A stretch of 8,856 bases of DNA from contig DFWO01000124.1 in assembly GCA_002380945.1 (NCBI GenBank), positions 1 to 8,856 of the forward strand, read 5' to 3'. Both the position numbers and the translations under genes were made by a program. Source of the DNA: Methylococcaceae bacterium UBA4132. Lineage in GTDB: Bacteria; Pseudomonadota; Gammaproteobacteria; Methylococcales; Methylomonadaceae. Below, in pieces: positions 1-6,950 of this stretch (positions are counted from its first letter, which is position 1; the number at the start of each line of letters is the position of its first letter). Under the pieces are notes generated by a model, which was given only the letters and a program-made list of their open reading frames with translations, searched no databases and was not told where the DNA came from.

Positions 1-33
1 TGTCAATGCGTAACTTCTAGAATAGTTGAATAT

Positions 34-62
34 GTAGAGACGTTGTAATGTAGCGTCTCTAC
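34..62. repeat. Palindromic repeat / hairpin beyond the lipid operon
   Basis: Two 9-base arms, GTAGAGACG (34-42) and CGTCTCTAC (54-62), pair perfectly around an 11-base loop. The hairpin lies about 47 bases beyond the stop codon of the phosphatidyltransferase, so it could end that transcript or stabilise its 3' end. No T-run follows on either strand, so a classical intrinsic terminator is not supported. The arm sequence resembles a short dispersed palindrome I associate with several bacterial genomes; only one copy is in this window. Bases 1-108 hold no other feature I can support. Confidence 0.5.
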
Positions 63-108
63 GTTAGTGACTTGAGTTGATGAAGAAATATTTGTAGGGT
101 AGGGGGCA

Positions 109-705
109 TTAACCATTGTTATGATGAGAACGCTTTAATATATGCCAGATGGAACGCACATTAGACTCAGATTCAGGTAGTAATAAAGTAAGAGCAATTT
201 CTTCAATGGCAGCTAGTATGCAGATGATAGCCGCCCATCGAAACGGCCAAGCAGGTCCGCCGAAAAACAACACATACAAAGACAAACCCATACAGGCAGC
301 TGCAATTTTTACGCCCCAAGTGTGATAGCTAGTAAAACACCCAAACTTACTAAAGCCCACCACAGCGGGTAACAAACAACTGGCAACCATCAAGACCACA
401 AAAATCAGCTCTCTACGCACCACCTCTGGCCATAACCACCAGCAACCAATAGCGGTAGTCAGATAAGTGACAACATCCGCCCAACTATCCAAAACAGCAC
501 CAAATTGGGATACTTGTCCCGTCAATCGTGCGGCTAGACCGTCTAATAAATCCGTTAAAAAAGCCAACGCTAACAACACCATAAAAGCAATACCATAGCC
601 CTGCCATGCTAAACCTAATAAGCCGAGGGCAGCTACAAATCGAAACCCTGTCAGTAGATTAGGCAAGGTTAGTTTAGATTGTTCTAAAGGCTGTTGATTA
701 TTCAT
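109..705 (-). CDS. CDP-alcohol phosphatidyltransferase family protein
   Basis: This is an integral membrane enzyme of the family that transfers a phosphatidyl group from a CDP-linked lipid to an alcohol such as glycerol 3-phosphate, serine or inositol. The 198-residue protein carries the full family signature at residues 52-77: D52-x2-D55-G-x2-A-R60-x8-G69-x3-D73-x3-D77. These aspartates bind the metal and the CDP moiety. Hydrophobic segments flank it at roughly 22-51, 79-92, 100-118, 132-150 and 156-176. The N-terminal LPNLLTGFR stretch is typical of PgsA-like members. The start codon overlaps the stop of the upstream EEP gene (ATGA, 4 bases) and has no clear Shine-Dalgarno site, so translational coupling is likely. 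The acceptor alcohol cannot be read from sequence. PGP synthase is the obvious candidate, but the context with a CarS-like gene could mean another lipid. The family call is firm; the substrate is open. Confidence 0.9.
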   Translation of the reverse strand: MNNQQPLEQSKLTLPNLLTGFRFVAALGLLGLAWQGYGIAFMVLLALAFLTDLLDGLAARLTGQVSQFGAVLDSWADVVTYLTTAIGCWWLWPEVVRRELIFVVLMVASCLLPAVVGFSKFGCFTSYHTWGVKIAAACMGLSLYVLFFGGPAWPFRWAAIICILAAIEEIALTLLLPESESNVRSIWHILKRSHHNNG

Positions 706-1454
706 AAGCTAAATGAAGCGGTAAGTGGCGCGTGATCTGAAAGTGACTGCCAAGGTGAATGCGTCAGTTGCTCACACGATACCAGTGTCAAACCACGATA
801 ATAAATCCTATCCATCTGCAAAAAAGGTAACCAAGCAGGAAAAGTACGCGCATAGCGTCCATGCGTTTGTCGAAAAGCCTCATGTAAATCGAGATGATTA
901 AGAAAAAGTCGCCCTGCTTGCCCGCGCCAATCGTTAAAATCGCCCGCGACAATCAAGGGTGCATCATGCGGGACGTGACTATCAATACGATCACACAGTT
1001 TGCTTATTTGTCCGCGACGTTCTTTACCCATCAAACCAAAATGAATACAAACGATATGTACATCCTGATTGCTGTGCGGAAGCCGAATAACGCCATGCAG
1101 AAGACTACGACTCGCCCAAGGAAAAGGAGATACGTTAATATTTTCCCAGCGTTCAAATGGATGCTTGCTTAAAATAGCATTACCATGATGCCCCGCATGA
1201 TAAATTGCATTTTTTCCATAGGCGAAAAATGGCCAGACACCTTCAGCAATAAACTCAAATTGTGACTGAGTAGGCCAATTGTCCACTTTTTTTTCATGGC
1301 GTTGATGCTCACCTTGCATTTCTTGCAAGAACAGCAAATCAGCATTCGCCGCGACCAATGCGTCACGAATCTGATGCAATACAAAGCACCGATTACCCGT
1401 GTTAAAACCTTTATGGATATTGTAAGTTAATACTCGCACGCCTTGCTCTTTCAT
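702..1454 (-). CDS. Endonuclease/exonuclease/phosphatase (EEP) family hydrolase, YbhP-like
   Basis: The 250-residue protein has the EEP (DNase I-like) fold motifs in order: TYNIHKG with N12, LQE with catalytic-type E45, HFG with H138, GDFND with D172 and N174, DRIY with D215, and SDH with D240 and H241. These form a metal-dependent phosphodiesterase or phosphomonoesterase centre. I see no signal peptide or membrane segment, so it is probably cytosolic or peripheral. It lies between a CDP-lipid synthase (26 bases upstream) and a CDP-alcohol phosphatidyltransferase (4-base overlap). E. coli ybhP, an EEP gene, likewise sits beside clsB, a cardiolipin synthase gene. Context therefore points to a lipid or head-group phosphate substrate rather than DNA, which is inference. 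The start is backed by AGGAG four bases before the ATG. All expected catalytic residues are present. A DNA-repair nuclease of the Xth type is less likely because the protein is short and lacks the longer Xth features. Confidence 0.85.
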   Translation of the reverse strand: MKEQGVRVLTYNIHKGFNTGNRCFVLHQIRDALVAANADLLFLQEMQGEHQRHEKKVDNWPTQSQFEFIAEGVWPFFAYGKNAIYHAGHHGNAILSKHPFERWENINVSPFPWASRSLLHGVIRLPHSNQDVHIVCIHFGLMGKERRGQISKLCDRIDSHVPHDAPLIVAGDFNDWRGQAGRLFLNHLDLHEAFRQTHGRYARTFPAWLPFLQMDRIYYRGLTLVSCEQLTHSPWQSLSDHAPLTASFSL

Positions 1455-1480
1455 AGCACTCCTGATGTTAGACGTTATCT

Positions 1481-1978
1481 CTAATAAGGTCGATTGCGAA
1501 TATGCAATCGGTAAAGAATGGGAGACACAAATTCCTCACACAGAAAAAAAAGCCCCACAACTAATATAATGTCAATAAAACTCAGTGCTAGCGACTCTTT
1601 TAACACCCATAAGGGTAACAATGATTCTGGTACAGTATCAAGACCTCTGGCGCGGCTGCTTTCAATATTACCCAAACGACGTTTAATAAAACTTGCCAAT
1701 AAATCGCCTGTCATGGTCAGCGTACCGAATAATATACCCGTTAAAGGGGCTAATCCCGATAACATCGCCACCACTGTGGTAAAAAAAACCGCTGAAAACA
1801 AGCCCCGCCACGTTTTGCTATGACCCAATAAACGATAGCCATCATTTAGCGTAAGTCCGTTATCTATCGGTCTTGCTAACAACCGCTTGCCAAGTATTTT
1901 ATTGACAATGACGGGCGCACCATTCGCTACCATAAGCAATAACAAGGCTTGAAATAGGCAATACCAACACAACGACAT
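1481..1978 (-). CDS. CarS/DUF46-type CDP-lipid synthase (CDP-archaeol synthase family)
   Basis: This is a 165-residue multi-pass membrane protein. Family members transfer CMP from CTP to a phosphatidic-acid-type lipid; in archaea the product is CDP-archaeol. Conserved pieces are ANGAP near residues 18-22, the GHSKTWRG loop at 52-59 (K55, T56, W57, R58), and GDLLASFIKRR at 91-101 with D92, K99 and R100. A later LD (D114) and P117 follow. Hydrophobic segments lie at about 5-20, 60-88 and 132-150. Bacterial homologues cannot be assumed to use archaeal ether lipids, so diacylglycerol phosphate is the likelier substrate (inference). It is the first gene of a minus-strand operon with the EEP and phosphatidyltransferase genes, which would use its activated lipid. 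The start has a good AAGAGGAG site about 9 bases upstream, and a candidate promoter lies at 2032-2061. It is not the unrelated, longer CdsA. The family call is confident; the exact substrate is unknown. Confidence 0.82.
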   Translation of the reverse strand: MSLCWYCLFQALLLLMVANGAPVIVNKILGKRLLARPIDNGLTLNDGYRLLGHSKTWRGLFSAVFFTTVVAMLSGLAPLTGILFGTLTMTGDLLASFIKRRLGNIESSRARGLDTVPESLLPLWVLKESLALSFIDIILVVGLFFLCEEFVSPILYRLHIRNRPY

Positions 1979-2031
1979 ATTTGTATAGCTCCTCTTAACA
2001 AGTTAAAAATGCAGGCAACAATCAGACAGTC

Positions 2032-2061
2032 ATAATAAAAATTAATTCGTTGTAATATCAA
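2032..2061 (-). promoter_or_regulatory. Candidate sigma70 promoter of the lipid operon
   Basis: Read on the minus strand, TTGATA (2061-2056) and TATTAT (2037-2032) each match the sigma70 consensus in five of six positions and are 18 bases apart. The site lies about 55-80 bases ahead of the CarS-like start, inside the 178-base divergent spacer shared with the antiporter gene. The spacer is AT-rich, so a chance match is possible. I found no equally good promoter facing the antiporter. Confidence 0.4.
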
Positions 2062-2156
2062 TTTTAATTGGCAAATAGCAAGAGCTTAAAGAAAGCCTAT
2101 CCTAATCGTGTTATATAGGACAAAATTTTAATAAAGTTTGAGGAAAAATAGCCATT

Positions 2157-3698
2157 ATGGAATTAATCTGGGTTGGTACAGCCTATCTAGCGGGTTTAAT
2201 CAGCAGCCGTTTATATTTTCCGCCATTAGTAGGCTACTTAATAGCGGGCTATGTTCTGAATGCTATGGGCATTAAAATGGACGGCACATTAGCGCATTTG
2301 GCAGACATTGGCATTCAACTATTGTTGTTTACTGTCGGTTTAAAAATAAAGTTGCGTTCATTGTTACGGTATGAGGTTTTAAGTGTTGGTGGAACACACT
2401 TGCTTCTTGTCACGGCAATGTCTATGTTCGTTTATTTCGGTTTTGGTGGGCAAGTTGCTGGAGGCTTAGTATTAGGTGCGAGTTTGGCTTTTTCCAGTAC
2501 CGTTTTAGCGATTAAAGTGTTAGAAGACAGTGGCGAACTGTCTACTCTGTATGGTCGTGATGTCCTCAGTATTTTAATTTTACAAGACATTGTTGCTATC
2601 GGTTTATTAGCTATTGCCGATGGCAAGTCGCCCACACCTTGGGCATTTGGCTTATTGCTGATTCCTTTTCTTCGCCCTTTAGCCTATCGTTTACTGAATG
2701 CCAGTCGTGATCGTGAATTAAAATTACTGTTAGGCGTATTGATGGCATTAGCTGGCGGTGTATTAGCTGGAAAAGTGGGTATTTCTAGCGATATAGGCGC
2801 GTTACTGATGGGCGTTATGTTGGCTGGACATACTGATATAGAGGAACTTTCTGAGAAATTATGGGGCTTAAAAGAACTCTTTTTAGTCGCGTTTTTTCTA
2901 CAAATCGGCTTAAGCAACTTACCCAGCTATGACGAAGTATTACAGGCATTAACACTCACCTTGCTATTGCCCTTACAAGGCGGCTTATTTTTCGTATTGT
3001 TTTTGTTGACAGGATTACGAGCCAGAACCGCTTTTGTTTCTTCGTTAGCGTTGATGACTTACAGTGAGTTTGCGTTAATTACCTCAAATGCGATGGTTAA
3101 CGCACAACTATTACCCCCAGTTTGGAAACCTATTATTGGCTTAGCCGTAGCACTATCATTAGCAATAGCCGCGCCGTTAAATCATTTTTCTCATCGGCTA
3201 TTTTCTGTGTTGGAACGTTTTTTAATTCGTTTTGAACGAAAAATGGACAGTACAGATCGCTTGCCCAGTAGTATTGGTGTGGCGGAGTGGTTAATTATTG
3301 GTATGGGGCGTACTGGAACTTCGGCGTATCTTGCTTTTCATCAACAAAATATCCGTGTTTTAGGTTTAGATGCCGACCCTACCGTATTAGAACAGTTACT
3401 TGCTGACGGACGGCGAGTTATTTATGGCGATGCTGAAGATACTGAACTTTGGGAAAAAATCCCCTTGGCAAAAATCAAGGGTATTGTGCTGACTGTGCCA
3501 GAACTTGAAGTCAGAGTATCGACGATAAAACAACTAAAAGCCCGTCAATTTACAGGTCATATAGGGACGATATGTTTTCATGATGAGGAGGAAAGTAAAC
3601 TTTACCAGCTAGGTGCGACGTTTGTGATTCATCCGTTAATGGAAGCAGGCAAACAATTAGCAGAACAAATGTTGGACTCAACGCGTAATCCGCTATAG
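2157..3698 (+). CDS. CPA2-family cation:proton antiporter with C-terminal TrkA-N (RCK) domain
   Basis: The 513-residue protein joins a sodium/hydrogen-exchanger membrane domain (residues about 1-350, roughly a dozen hydrophobic segments) to a cytosolic nucleotide-binding domain (about 376-505). The membrane part shows PPLVGYLIAGYVL (22-34), the GLVLGASLAFSSTVLA stretch (103-118), and LQDIVAI with Q143 and D144, the acidic residue expected for ion binding in KefB/KefC-type proteins. The C-terminal part starts WLIIGMGRTG, a Rossmann GxGxxG loop at 382-387. D405 and D407 at the end of the second strand are suited to the ribose of NAD(H) or AMP. The overall plan resembles KefB/KefC and YbaL, which exchange potassium or sodium for protons and are gated by the RCK domain. 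No KefF/KefG-type ancillary gene is adjacent, so glutathione gating is not supported. The ATG is preceded by GAGGA at 2140-2144, a rather long 12-base spacing. It is divergent from the lipid operon and convergent with gnd. Ion specificity is unknown. Confidence 0.88.
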   Translation: MELIWVGTAYLAGLISSRLYFPPLVGYLIAGYVLNAMGIKMDGTLAHLADIGIQLLLFTVGLKIKLRSLLRYEVLSVGGTHLLLVTAMSMFVYFGFGGQVAGGLVLGASLAFSSTVLAIKVLEDSGELSTLYGRDVLSILILQDIVAIGLLAIADGKSPTPWAFGLLLIPFLRPLAYRLLNASRDRELKLLLGVLMALAGGVLAGKVGISSDIGALLMGVMLAGHTDIEELSEKLWGLKELFLVAFFLQIGLSNLPSYDEVLQALTLTLLLPLQGGLFFVLFLLTGLRARTAFVSSLALMTYSEFALITSNAMVNAQLLPPVWKPIIGLAVALSLAIAAPLNHFSHRLFSVLERFLIRFERKMDSTDRLPSSIGVAEWLIIGMGRTGTSAYLAFHQQNIRVLGLDADPTVLEQLLADGRRVIYGDAEDTELWEKIPLAKIKGIVLTVPELEVRVSTIKQLKARQFTGHIGTICFHDEEESKLYQLGATFVIHPLMEAGKQLAEQMLDSTRNPL

Positions 3699-3730
3699 GT
3701 TGGGTTGCCGTATTTCGGCAACCCAACCTA
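3696..3730. terminator. Hairpin between convergent antiporter and gnd genes; repeat copy
   Basis: A perfect 15-bp stem (3696-3710 with 3716-3730) closes a 5-base TATTT loop. It occupies nearly all of the spacer between two convergent genes, and its left arm begins with the TAG stop codon of the antiporter gene. It is symmetrical, so it could act on both transcripts. No T-run follows, so action may depend on transcript-end protection rather than classical intrinsic termination. A near-identical 34-base copy occurs at 8759-8792, so this is also a dispersed repeat. Confidence 0.6.
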
Positions 3731-3734
3731 ACAA

Positions 3735-5180
3735 TTAAACTGTATAAGTCGAAGAAGCGGTTTTACCGCCGTGACCTGTCCAGTCGGTATGGAAGAATTC
3801 GCCGCGTGGTTTGTCGGTACGCTCATAAGTATGTGCGCCGAAGTAATCACGTTGTGCTTGCAATAAATTAGCGGGTAAGCGTTCAGTGCGGTAGCCGTCG
3901 TAATAGGCTAGGGCAGAGGAGAACGCAGGGGTAGGAATGCCCAGTTCTACGCCTAAAATAACCGCTTTGCGCCAACCTGCATCGGCTTTTTGCATGGCAT
4001 CAATGAAGAAATCAGCCAACAATAAATTTTCTAGCTCAGGATTTTGGTCATAAGCTTGTTTGATGTCATTGAGGAATTGGCTACGAATAATACAACCACC
4101 GCGCCACATTAAGGCAATCTCACCGTAGTTTAATGACAGATTGTATTCTTTTGACGCTTCGCGCATTAAACGGAAACCTTGCGCGTAAGAAATGATTTTT
4201 GCCGCGTACAGCGCGTCACGAATAGCGTTAATCATCGCTTGTTTATCGCCTGTAAAGGCAGGGGCATTTTTAGGCAATGCGGCAGCGGCAGCAACACGTT
4301 CAGATTTTTGCGCTGATAAACAACGAGCGAATACTGATTCACCAATCAAGGTTAACGGAATACCTAAGTCTAAGGCGTTAATACCTGTCCATTTGCCTGT
4401 GCCTTTTTGTCCAGCAGTATCGAGAATTTTATCAACTAAGGGCTGACCGTCTTCATCTTTATACGCCAAAATACCCGCCGTGATTTCAATCAAATACGAG
4501 CTGAGTTCACCTTGATTCCATTCGGCAAAAATAGCGTGCATTTCATCGGCGGTTAAACCTAAGCCTTCTGACATTAATTGATAGGCTTCGCAAATTAGCT
4601 GCATATCGCCGTATTCAATACCGTTGTGTACCATTTTGACATAGTGACCTGCGCCATTATCACCTACCCATTCACAACATGGTGCTCCGTCAACATGTGC
4701 GCTGATGGCTTGGAAAATTGGCTTAACGGCAGACCATGCTGCTTTATTACCACCTGGCATGATAGATGGCCCGTGTCTCGCACCTTCTTCACCACCTGAT
4801 ACGCCTGTGCCGATGTAGAGAACATTTTGTGCCGCTAAATCAGCAGTGCGGCGATTGGTGTCAGTAAATAGAGAGTTACCACCATCAACAATAATATCGC
4901 CCGCTGATAACAGCGGTACTAATTTATTGATATACGCATCAACTACTTCGCCCGCTTTGACCATTAACATAACGATGCGTGGCGATTCCAAACTATCAAC
5001 CAGTTCTTCTAATGAGTGTGTACCGACTACGAGCGTGTCTTTAGCAGGACCCTCTAAAAATTCATCTACAGTACTGGTGGTGCGGTTATAAACAGCGACT
5101 TTAAAGCCGTGGTCGTTCATGTTCAGGACTAAATTTTGCCCCATGACTGCCAGACCGATTAATCCAATATTTGCTTTCAT
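3735..5180 (-). CDS. gnd: 6-phosphogluconate dehydrogenase, decarboxylating (NADP-dependent)
   Basis: This cytosolic enzyme of the oxidative pentose phosphate pathway converts 6-phosphogluconate and NADP+ to ribulose 5-phosphate, CO2 and NADPH. The 481-residue protein has the N-terminal Rossmann motif GLIGLAVMG (6-14). NRT (32-34) follows at the end of the second strand, as in NADP-using members. The substrate loop GVSGGEEGAR is at 126-135. The catalytic helix carries K182 and E189 within VKMVHNGIEYGD, and GQKGTGKWT (about 257-265) belongs to the all-helical domain. The C-terminal tail with GAHTYERTD, which reaches into the neighbouring subunit in known dimers, is present. Length is close to the 468 residues of the E. 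coli enzyme, so the gene looks complete. The start has only a weak AAGG-type site. No zwf or pgl gene is in the window. It is divergent from prfA across a repeat-rich spacer, and its 3' end meets the hairpin shared with the antiporter gene. Confidence 0.97.
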   Translation of the reverse strand: MKANIGLIGLAVMGQNLVLNMNDHGFKVAVYNRTTSTVDEFLEGPAKDTLVVGTHSLEELVDSLESPRIVMLMVKAGEVVDAYINKLVPLLSAGDIIVDGGNSLFTDTNRRTADLAAQNVLYIGTGVSGGEEGARHGPSIMPGGNKAAWSAVKPIFQAISAHVDGAPCCEWVGDNGAGHYVKMVHNGIEYGDMQLICEAYQLMSEGLGLTADEMHAIFAEWNQGELSSYLIEITAGILAYKDEDGQPLVDKILDTAGQKGTGKWTGINALDLGIPLTLIGESVFARCLSAQKSERVAAAAALPKNAPAFTGDKQAMINAIRDALYAAKIISYAQGFRLMREASKEYNLSLNYGEIALMWRGGCIIRSQFLNDIKQAYDQNPELENLLLADFFIDAMQKADAGWRKAVILGVELGIPTPAFSSALAYYDGYRTERLPANLLQAQRDYFGAHTYERTDKPRGEFFHTDWTGHGGKTASSTYTV

Positions 5181-5245
5181 GTTTGCCTTTTGGTGGAGTT
5201 ATTAACCGTGAAATTTTAACATAGTTTGACGGGGTGATAGCTTGT

Positions 5246-5330
5246 CCACGAAAAACACGAAAATAAATAATTTATTAAATTCACTTGGTTATAGTTGTAA
5301 TACCGTTCGTGTCTTTCGTACTTTTCGTGG
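5246..5330. repeat. Imperfect inverted repeat, MITE-like, in the gnd-prfA spacer
   Basis: The left arm CCACGAAAAACACGAAA (5246-5262) matches the reverse complement of the right arm (5314-5330) at 15 of 17 positions. The 51-base centre is AT-rich and includes a smaller AATAAA/TTTATT palindrome. The element lies within the 297-base gene-free stretch 5181-5477. It has no coding potential and could be a non-autonomous mobile unit or a dispersed palindrome. I see no clear target-site duplication. Confidence 0.5.
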
Positions 5331-5360
5331 AAAATGATTTTTTTACAGTCTCGTTAGCGT

Positions 5361-5391
5361 AACCCAACATTTGCTATTAACGTGTTGGGTT
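5361..5391. repeat. Inverted repeat related to the GTTGGGTT hairpin family
   Basis: AACCCAACA (5361-5369) pairs with TGTTGGGTT (5383-5391) around a 13-base loop. The arm core AACCCAAC/GTTGGGTT is shared with the hairpins at 3696-3730 and 8759-8838, so this appears to be a third, shorter and diverged member. It lies about 90 bases ahead of the prfA start, next to the element at 5246-5330. Confidence 0.45.
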
Positions 5392-5418
5392 TATGGCTGT
5401 TGCCTAACCACTTTTTGA

Positions 5419-5441
5419 ACCATTAAACCCCAATTAATGGT
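5419..5441. promoter_or_regulatory. Operator-like inverted repeat upstream of prfA
   Basis: ACCATTAA (5419-5426) and TTAATGGT (5434-5441) form a perfect 8-base inverted repeat with a 7-base spacer, about 37 bases before the prfA start codon. The position would suit an operator or a leader hairpin. I could not assign convincing -35 and -10 boxes around it, so its role is open. Confidence 0.25.
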
Positions 5442-5477
5442 AAATTATCACGATTATTGCGTCACAAATATCAAACC

Positions 5478-6563
5478 ATGAAAAAATCTATACAACTAAA
5501 ATTAGAAAGTCTTTGCGAACGTTACGACGAAATCGCCGCATTATTATCAGAACCTGAAATCCAGAACAACCAAAATAAATTCCGCGCACTCAGCCAAGAA
5601 TACGCACAAATTGCGCCGCTGGTAGATTGTTACAAACGCTATGAGCAAACGCAGGCAGATTTAACCTCCGCGCAAGAAATGGCAAACGATAGCGATCCCG
5701 AATTGCGTGAAATGGCAAAAGAAGAAGTTAATGAAGCGCAAAGTCAATTGGATGCCATTGACCACGAATTACAATTATTGTTACTACCCAAAGACCCTAA
5801 CGATAACCGCAATATCTTCCTAGAAGTCAGAGCAGGAACGGGCGGTGATGAAGCGGCAATATTTTCGGGCGATTTGGCGCGTATGTATCAGCGTTATGCA
5901 GAACGACGCGGCTGGCAAACGGAAATTATCAGCGAAAGTTTTGGCGAACACGGCGGCTATAAAGAAGTCATTTTGCGCGTGTCAGGGCGTGATGTGTATT
6001 CCCAATTAAAATTTGAATCAGGTACACACCGCGTACAACGTGTGCCAGAAACCGAATCACAAGGGCGTATTCATACCTCCGCGTGTACCGTCGCCATCAT
6101 GCCCGAAGTGGAAGAAGTCGATGCCATTGATATTAATCCTGCTGATTTAAAAGTCGATACTTACCGCGCCTCAGGTGCAGGTGGTCAACATATTAACAAA
6201 ACTGAATCCGCGATACGCATCACGCACATTCCAACGGGCGTAGTGGTCGAATGTCAAGATGAACGCTCACAACATAAAAACCGTGCCAGAGCCATGTCAT
6301 TATTAGCTTCACGTTTATTATCCGCCGAACAAGAAAAGCATCACGCCGAACAATCCTTAACCCGCAAATTACAAGTCGGCAGCGGCGACCGTTCCGAACG
6401 CATCCGCACCTACAACTACCCACAAGGACGCTTAACCGACCACCGTATCAATTTAACCTTGTATAAATTAGATGACATCATGCAAGGCGGCTTAGAACAC
6501 GTCATTAACCCGTTGATTAGTGAACATCAAGCGGAGTTATTGACGCAGTTGGGGGATGAGTAA
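5478..6563 (+). CDS. prfA: Peptide chain release factor 1
   Basis: RF1 recognises UAA and UAG stop codons in the ribosomal A site and triggers hydrolysis of peptidyl-tRNA. The 361-residue product follows the 360-residue E. coli protein over its whole length. The GTGGDEAA segment lies in domain 2. The codon-recognition tripeptide of the P-x-T type is P190-E191-T192, within RVQRVPETESQGR, and marks RF1 rather than RF2 (SPF). The catalytic GGQ is at 235-237, within SGAGGQHINK; its glutamine is the usual PrmC methylation target. I chose the ATG at 5478 because it gives MKKSIQLKLESL, aligned with E. coli MKPSIVAKLEAL. An in-frame TTG at 5457 would add seven residues without support. Neither start has a clear Shine-Dalgarno site. 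Unlike in E. coli, hemA does not precede it and prmC does not follow; the next gene is a small RHH protein 86 bases downstream. Confidence 0.97.
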   Translation: MKKSIQLKLESLCERYDEIAALLSEPEIQNNQNKFRALSQEYAQIAPLVDCYKRYEQTQADLTSAQEMANDSDPELREMAKEEVNEAQSQLDAIDHELQLLLLPKDPNDNRNIFLEVRAGTGGDEAAIFSGDLARMYQRYAERRGWQTEIISESFGEHGGYKEVILRVSGRDVYSQLKFESGTHRVQRVPETESQGRIHTSACTVAIMPEVEEVDAIDINPADLKVDTYRASGAGGQHINKTESAIRITHIPTGVVVECQDERSQHKNRARAMSLLASRLLSAEQEKHHAEQSLTRKLQVGSGDRSERIRTYNYPQGRLTDHRINLTLYKLDDIMQGGLEHVINPLISEHQAELLTQLGDE

Positions 6564-6649
6564 TTTCACGTTTGATGGTTTAAAAGTGCATCACAGTGAG
6601 AGTTATGGATAAAAGCTGCTGTTATTATTTGTTGAGCATATTCTGATTT

Positions 6650-6934
6650 ATGAAAATTGAAACACTAAAAAAGCGTTTAAATAAAAATCGCCCCATGACA
6701 GAAATTACTCTGAAAATACCGAGTGATGTACTAGAGGATTTAAAACGAGTCGCGCTTAAATTAGGTTTTTCAGATTATCAGCCTTTAATTAAAGCCTATA
6801 TCGGACAATCTTTGCGTAAAGATTTAGAGTTATTAGAAGAGGATACCATCACCGCTTTTATTGCCAGCCTTGAACGTCATGGCGTTAATAATGACACCAT
6901 TAAAGAAGCATTATCAGAAATCGTGCATCATTGA
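6650..6934 (+). CDS. Small ribbon-helix-helix (CopG/BrnA-like) protein, possible orphan antitoxin
   Basis: The 94-residue protein has a basic N-terminal tail (1-15), a short strand TEITLKIP (17-24), a helix SDVLEDLKRVALKLG (25-39), and a second helix YQPLIKAYIGQSLRKDL (43-59). This is the pattern of ribbon-helix-helix DNA-binding proteins. The DVLEDLK...YQPLIKAYI segment resembles BrnA-type antitoxins, which repress their own promoter and neutralise BrnT-type toxins. No toxin gene lies beside it: only 86 bases separate it from prfA, and the next gene is the large deaminase 121 bases downstream. The acidic C-terminal part (60-94) could be a partner-binding region. The Shine-Dalgarno site is poor (TTGAG region). 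An inner ATG at residue 16 is possible but would remove the basic tail. It may be an orphan antitoxin or a free regulator. Its base composition resembles prfA more than the deaminase. Confidence 0.65.
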   Translation: MKIETLKKRLNKNRPMTEITLKIPSDVLEDLKRVALKLGFSDYQPLIKAYIGQSLRKDLELLEEDTITAFIASLERHGVNNDTIKEALSEIVHH

Positions 6935-6950
6935 ATAAGTTTATACATAC

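Noticed and set aside
894..1172. Open frame of 92 codons on the plus strand inside the EEP gene
   Set aside because: It is antisense to a gene with all catalytic motifs intact, has no ribosome-binding site and no recognisable domain.
1518..1823. Open frame of 101 codons on the plus strand inside the CarS-like gene
   Set aside because: It is antisense to conserved membrane-protein coding sequence; its composition reads as a shadow frame.
5181..5250. Promoter for gnd built on TGGACA at the edge of the inverted repeat and TATGTT
   Set aside because: The spacing is 19 bases and the -10 is poor; the match is not better than chance.
5457..5477. In-frame TTG start that would lengthen RF1 by seven residues
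   Set aside because: The ATG at 5478 aligns with the E. coli start and gives the usual length; the TTG has no ribosome-binding site.
6220..6423. Arginine- and cysteine-rich open frame antisense to prfA
   Set aside because: It lies opposite the highly conserved GGQ domain of RF1 and is explained by the codon use of that gene.
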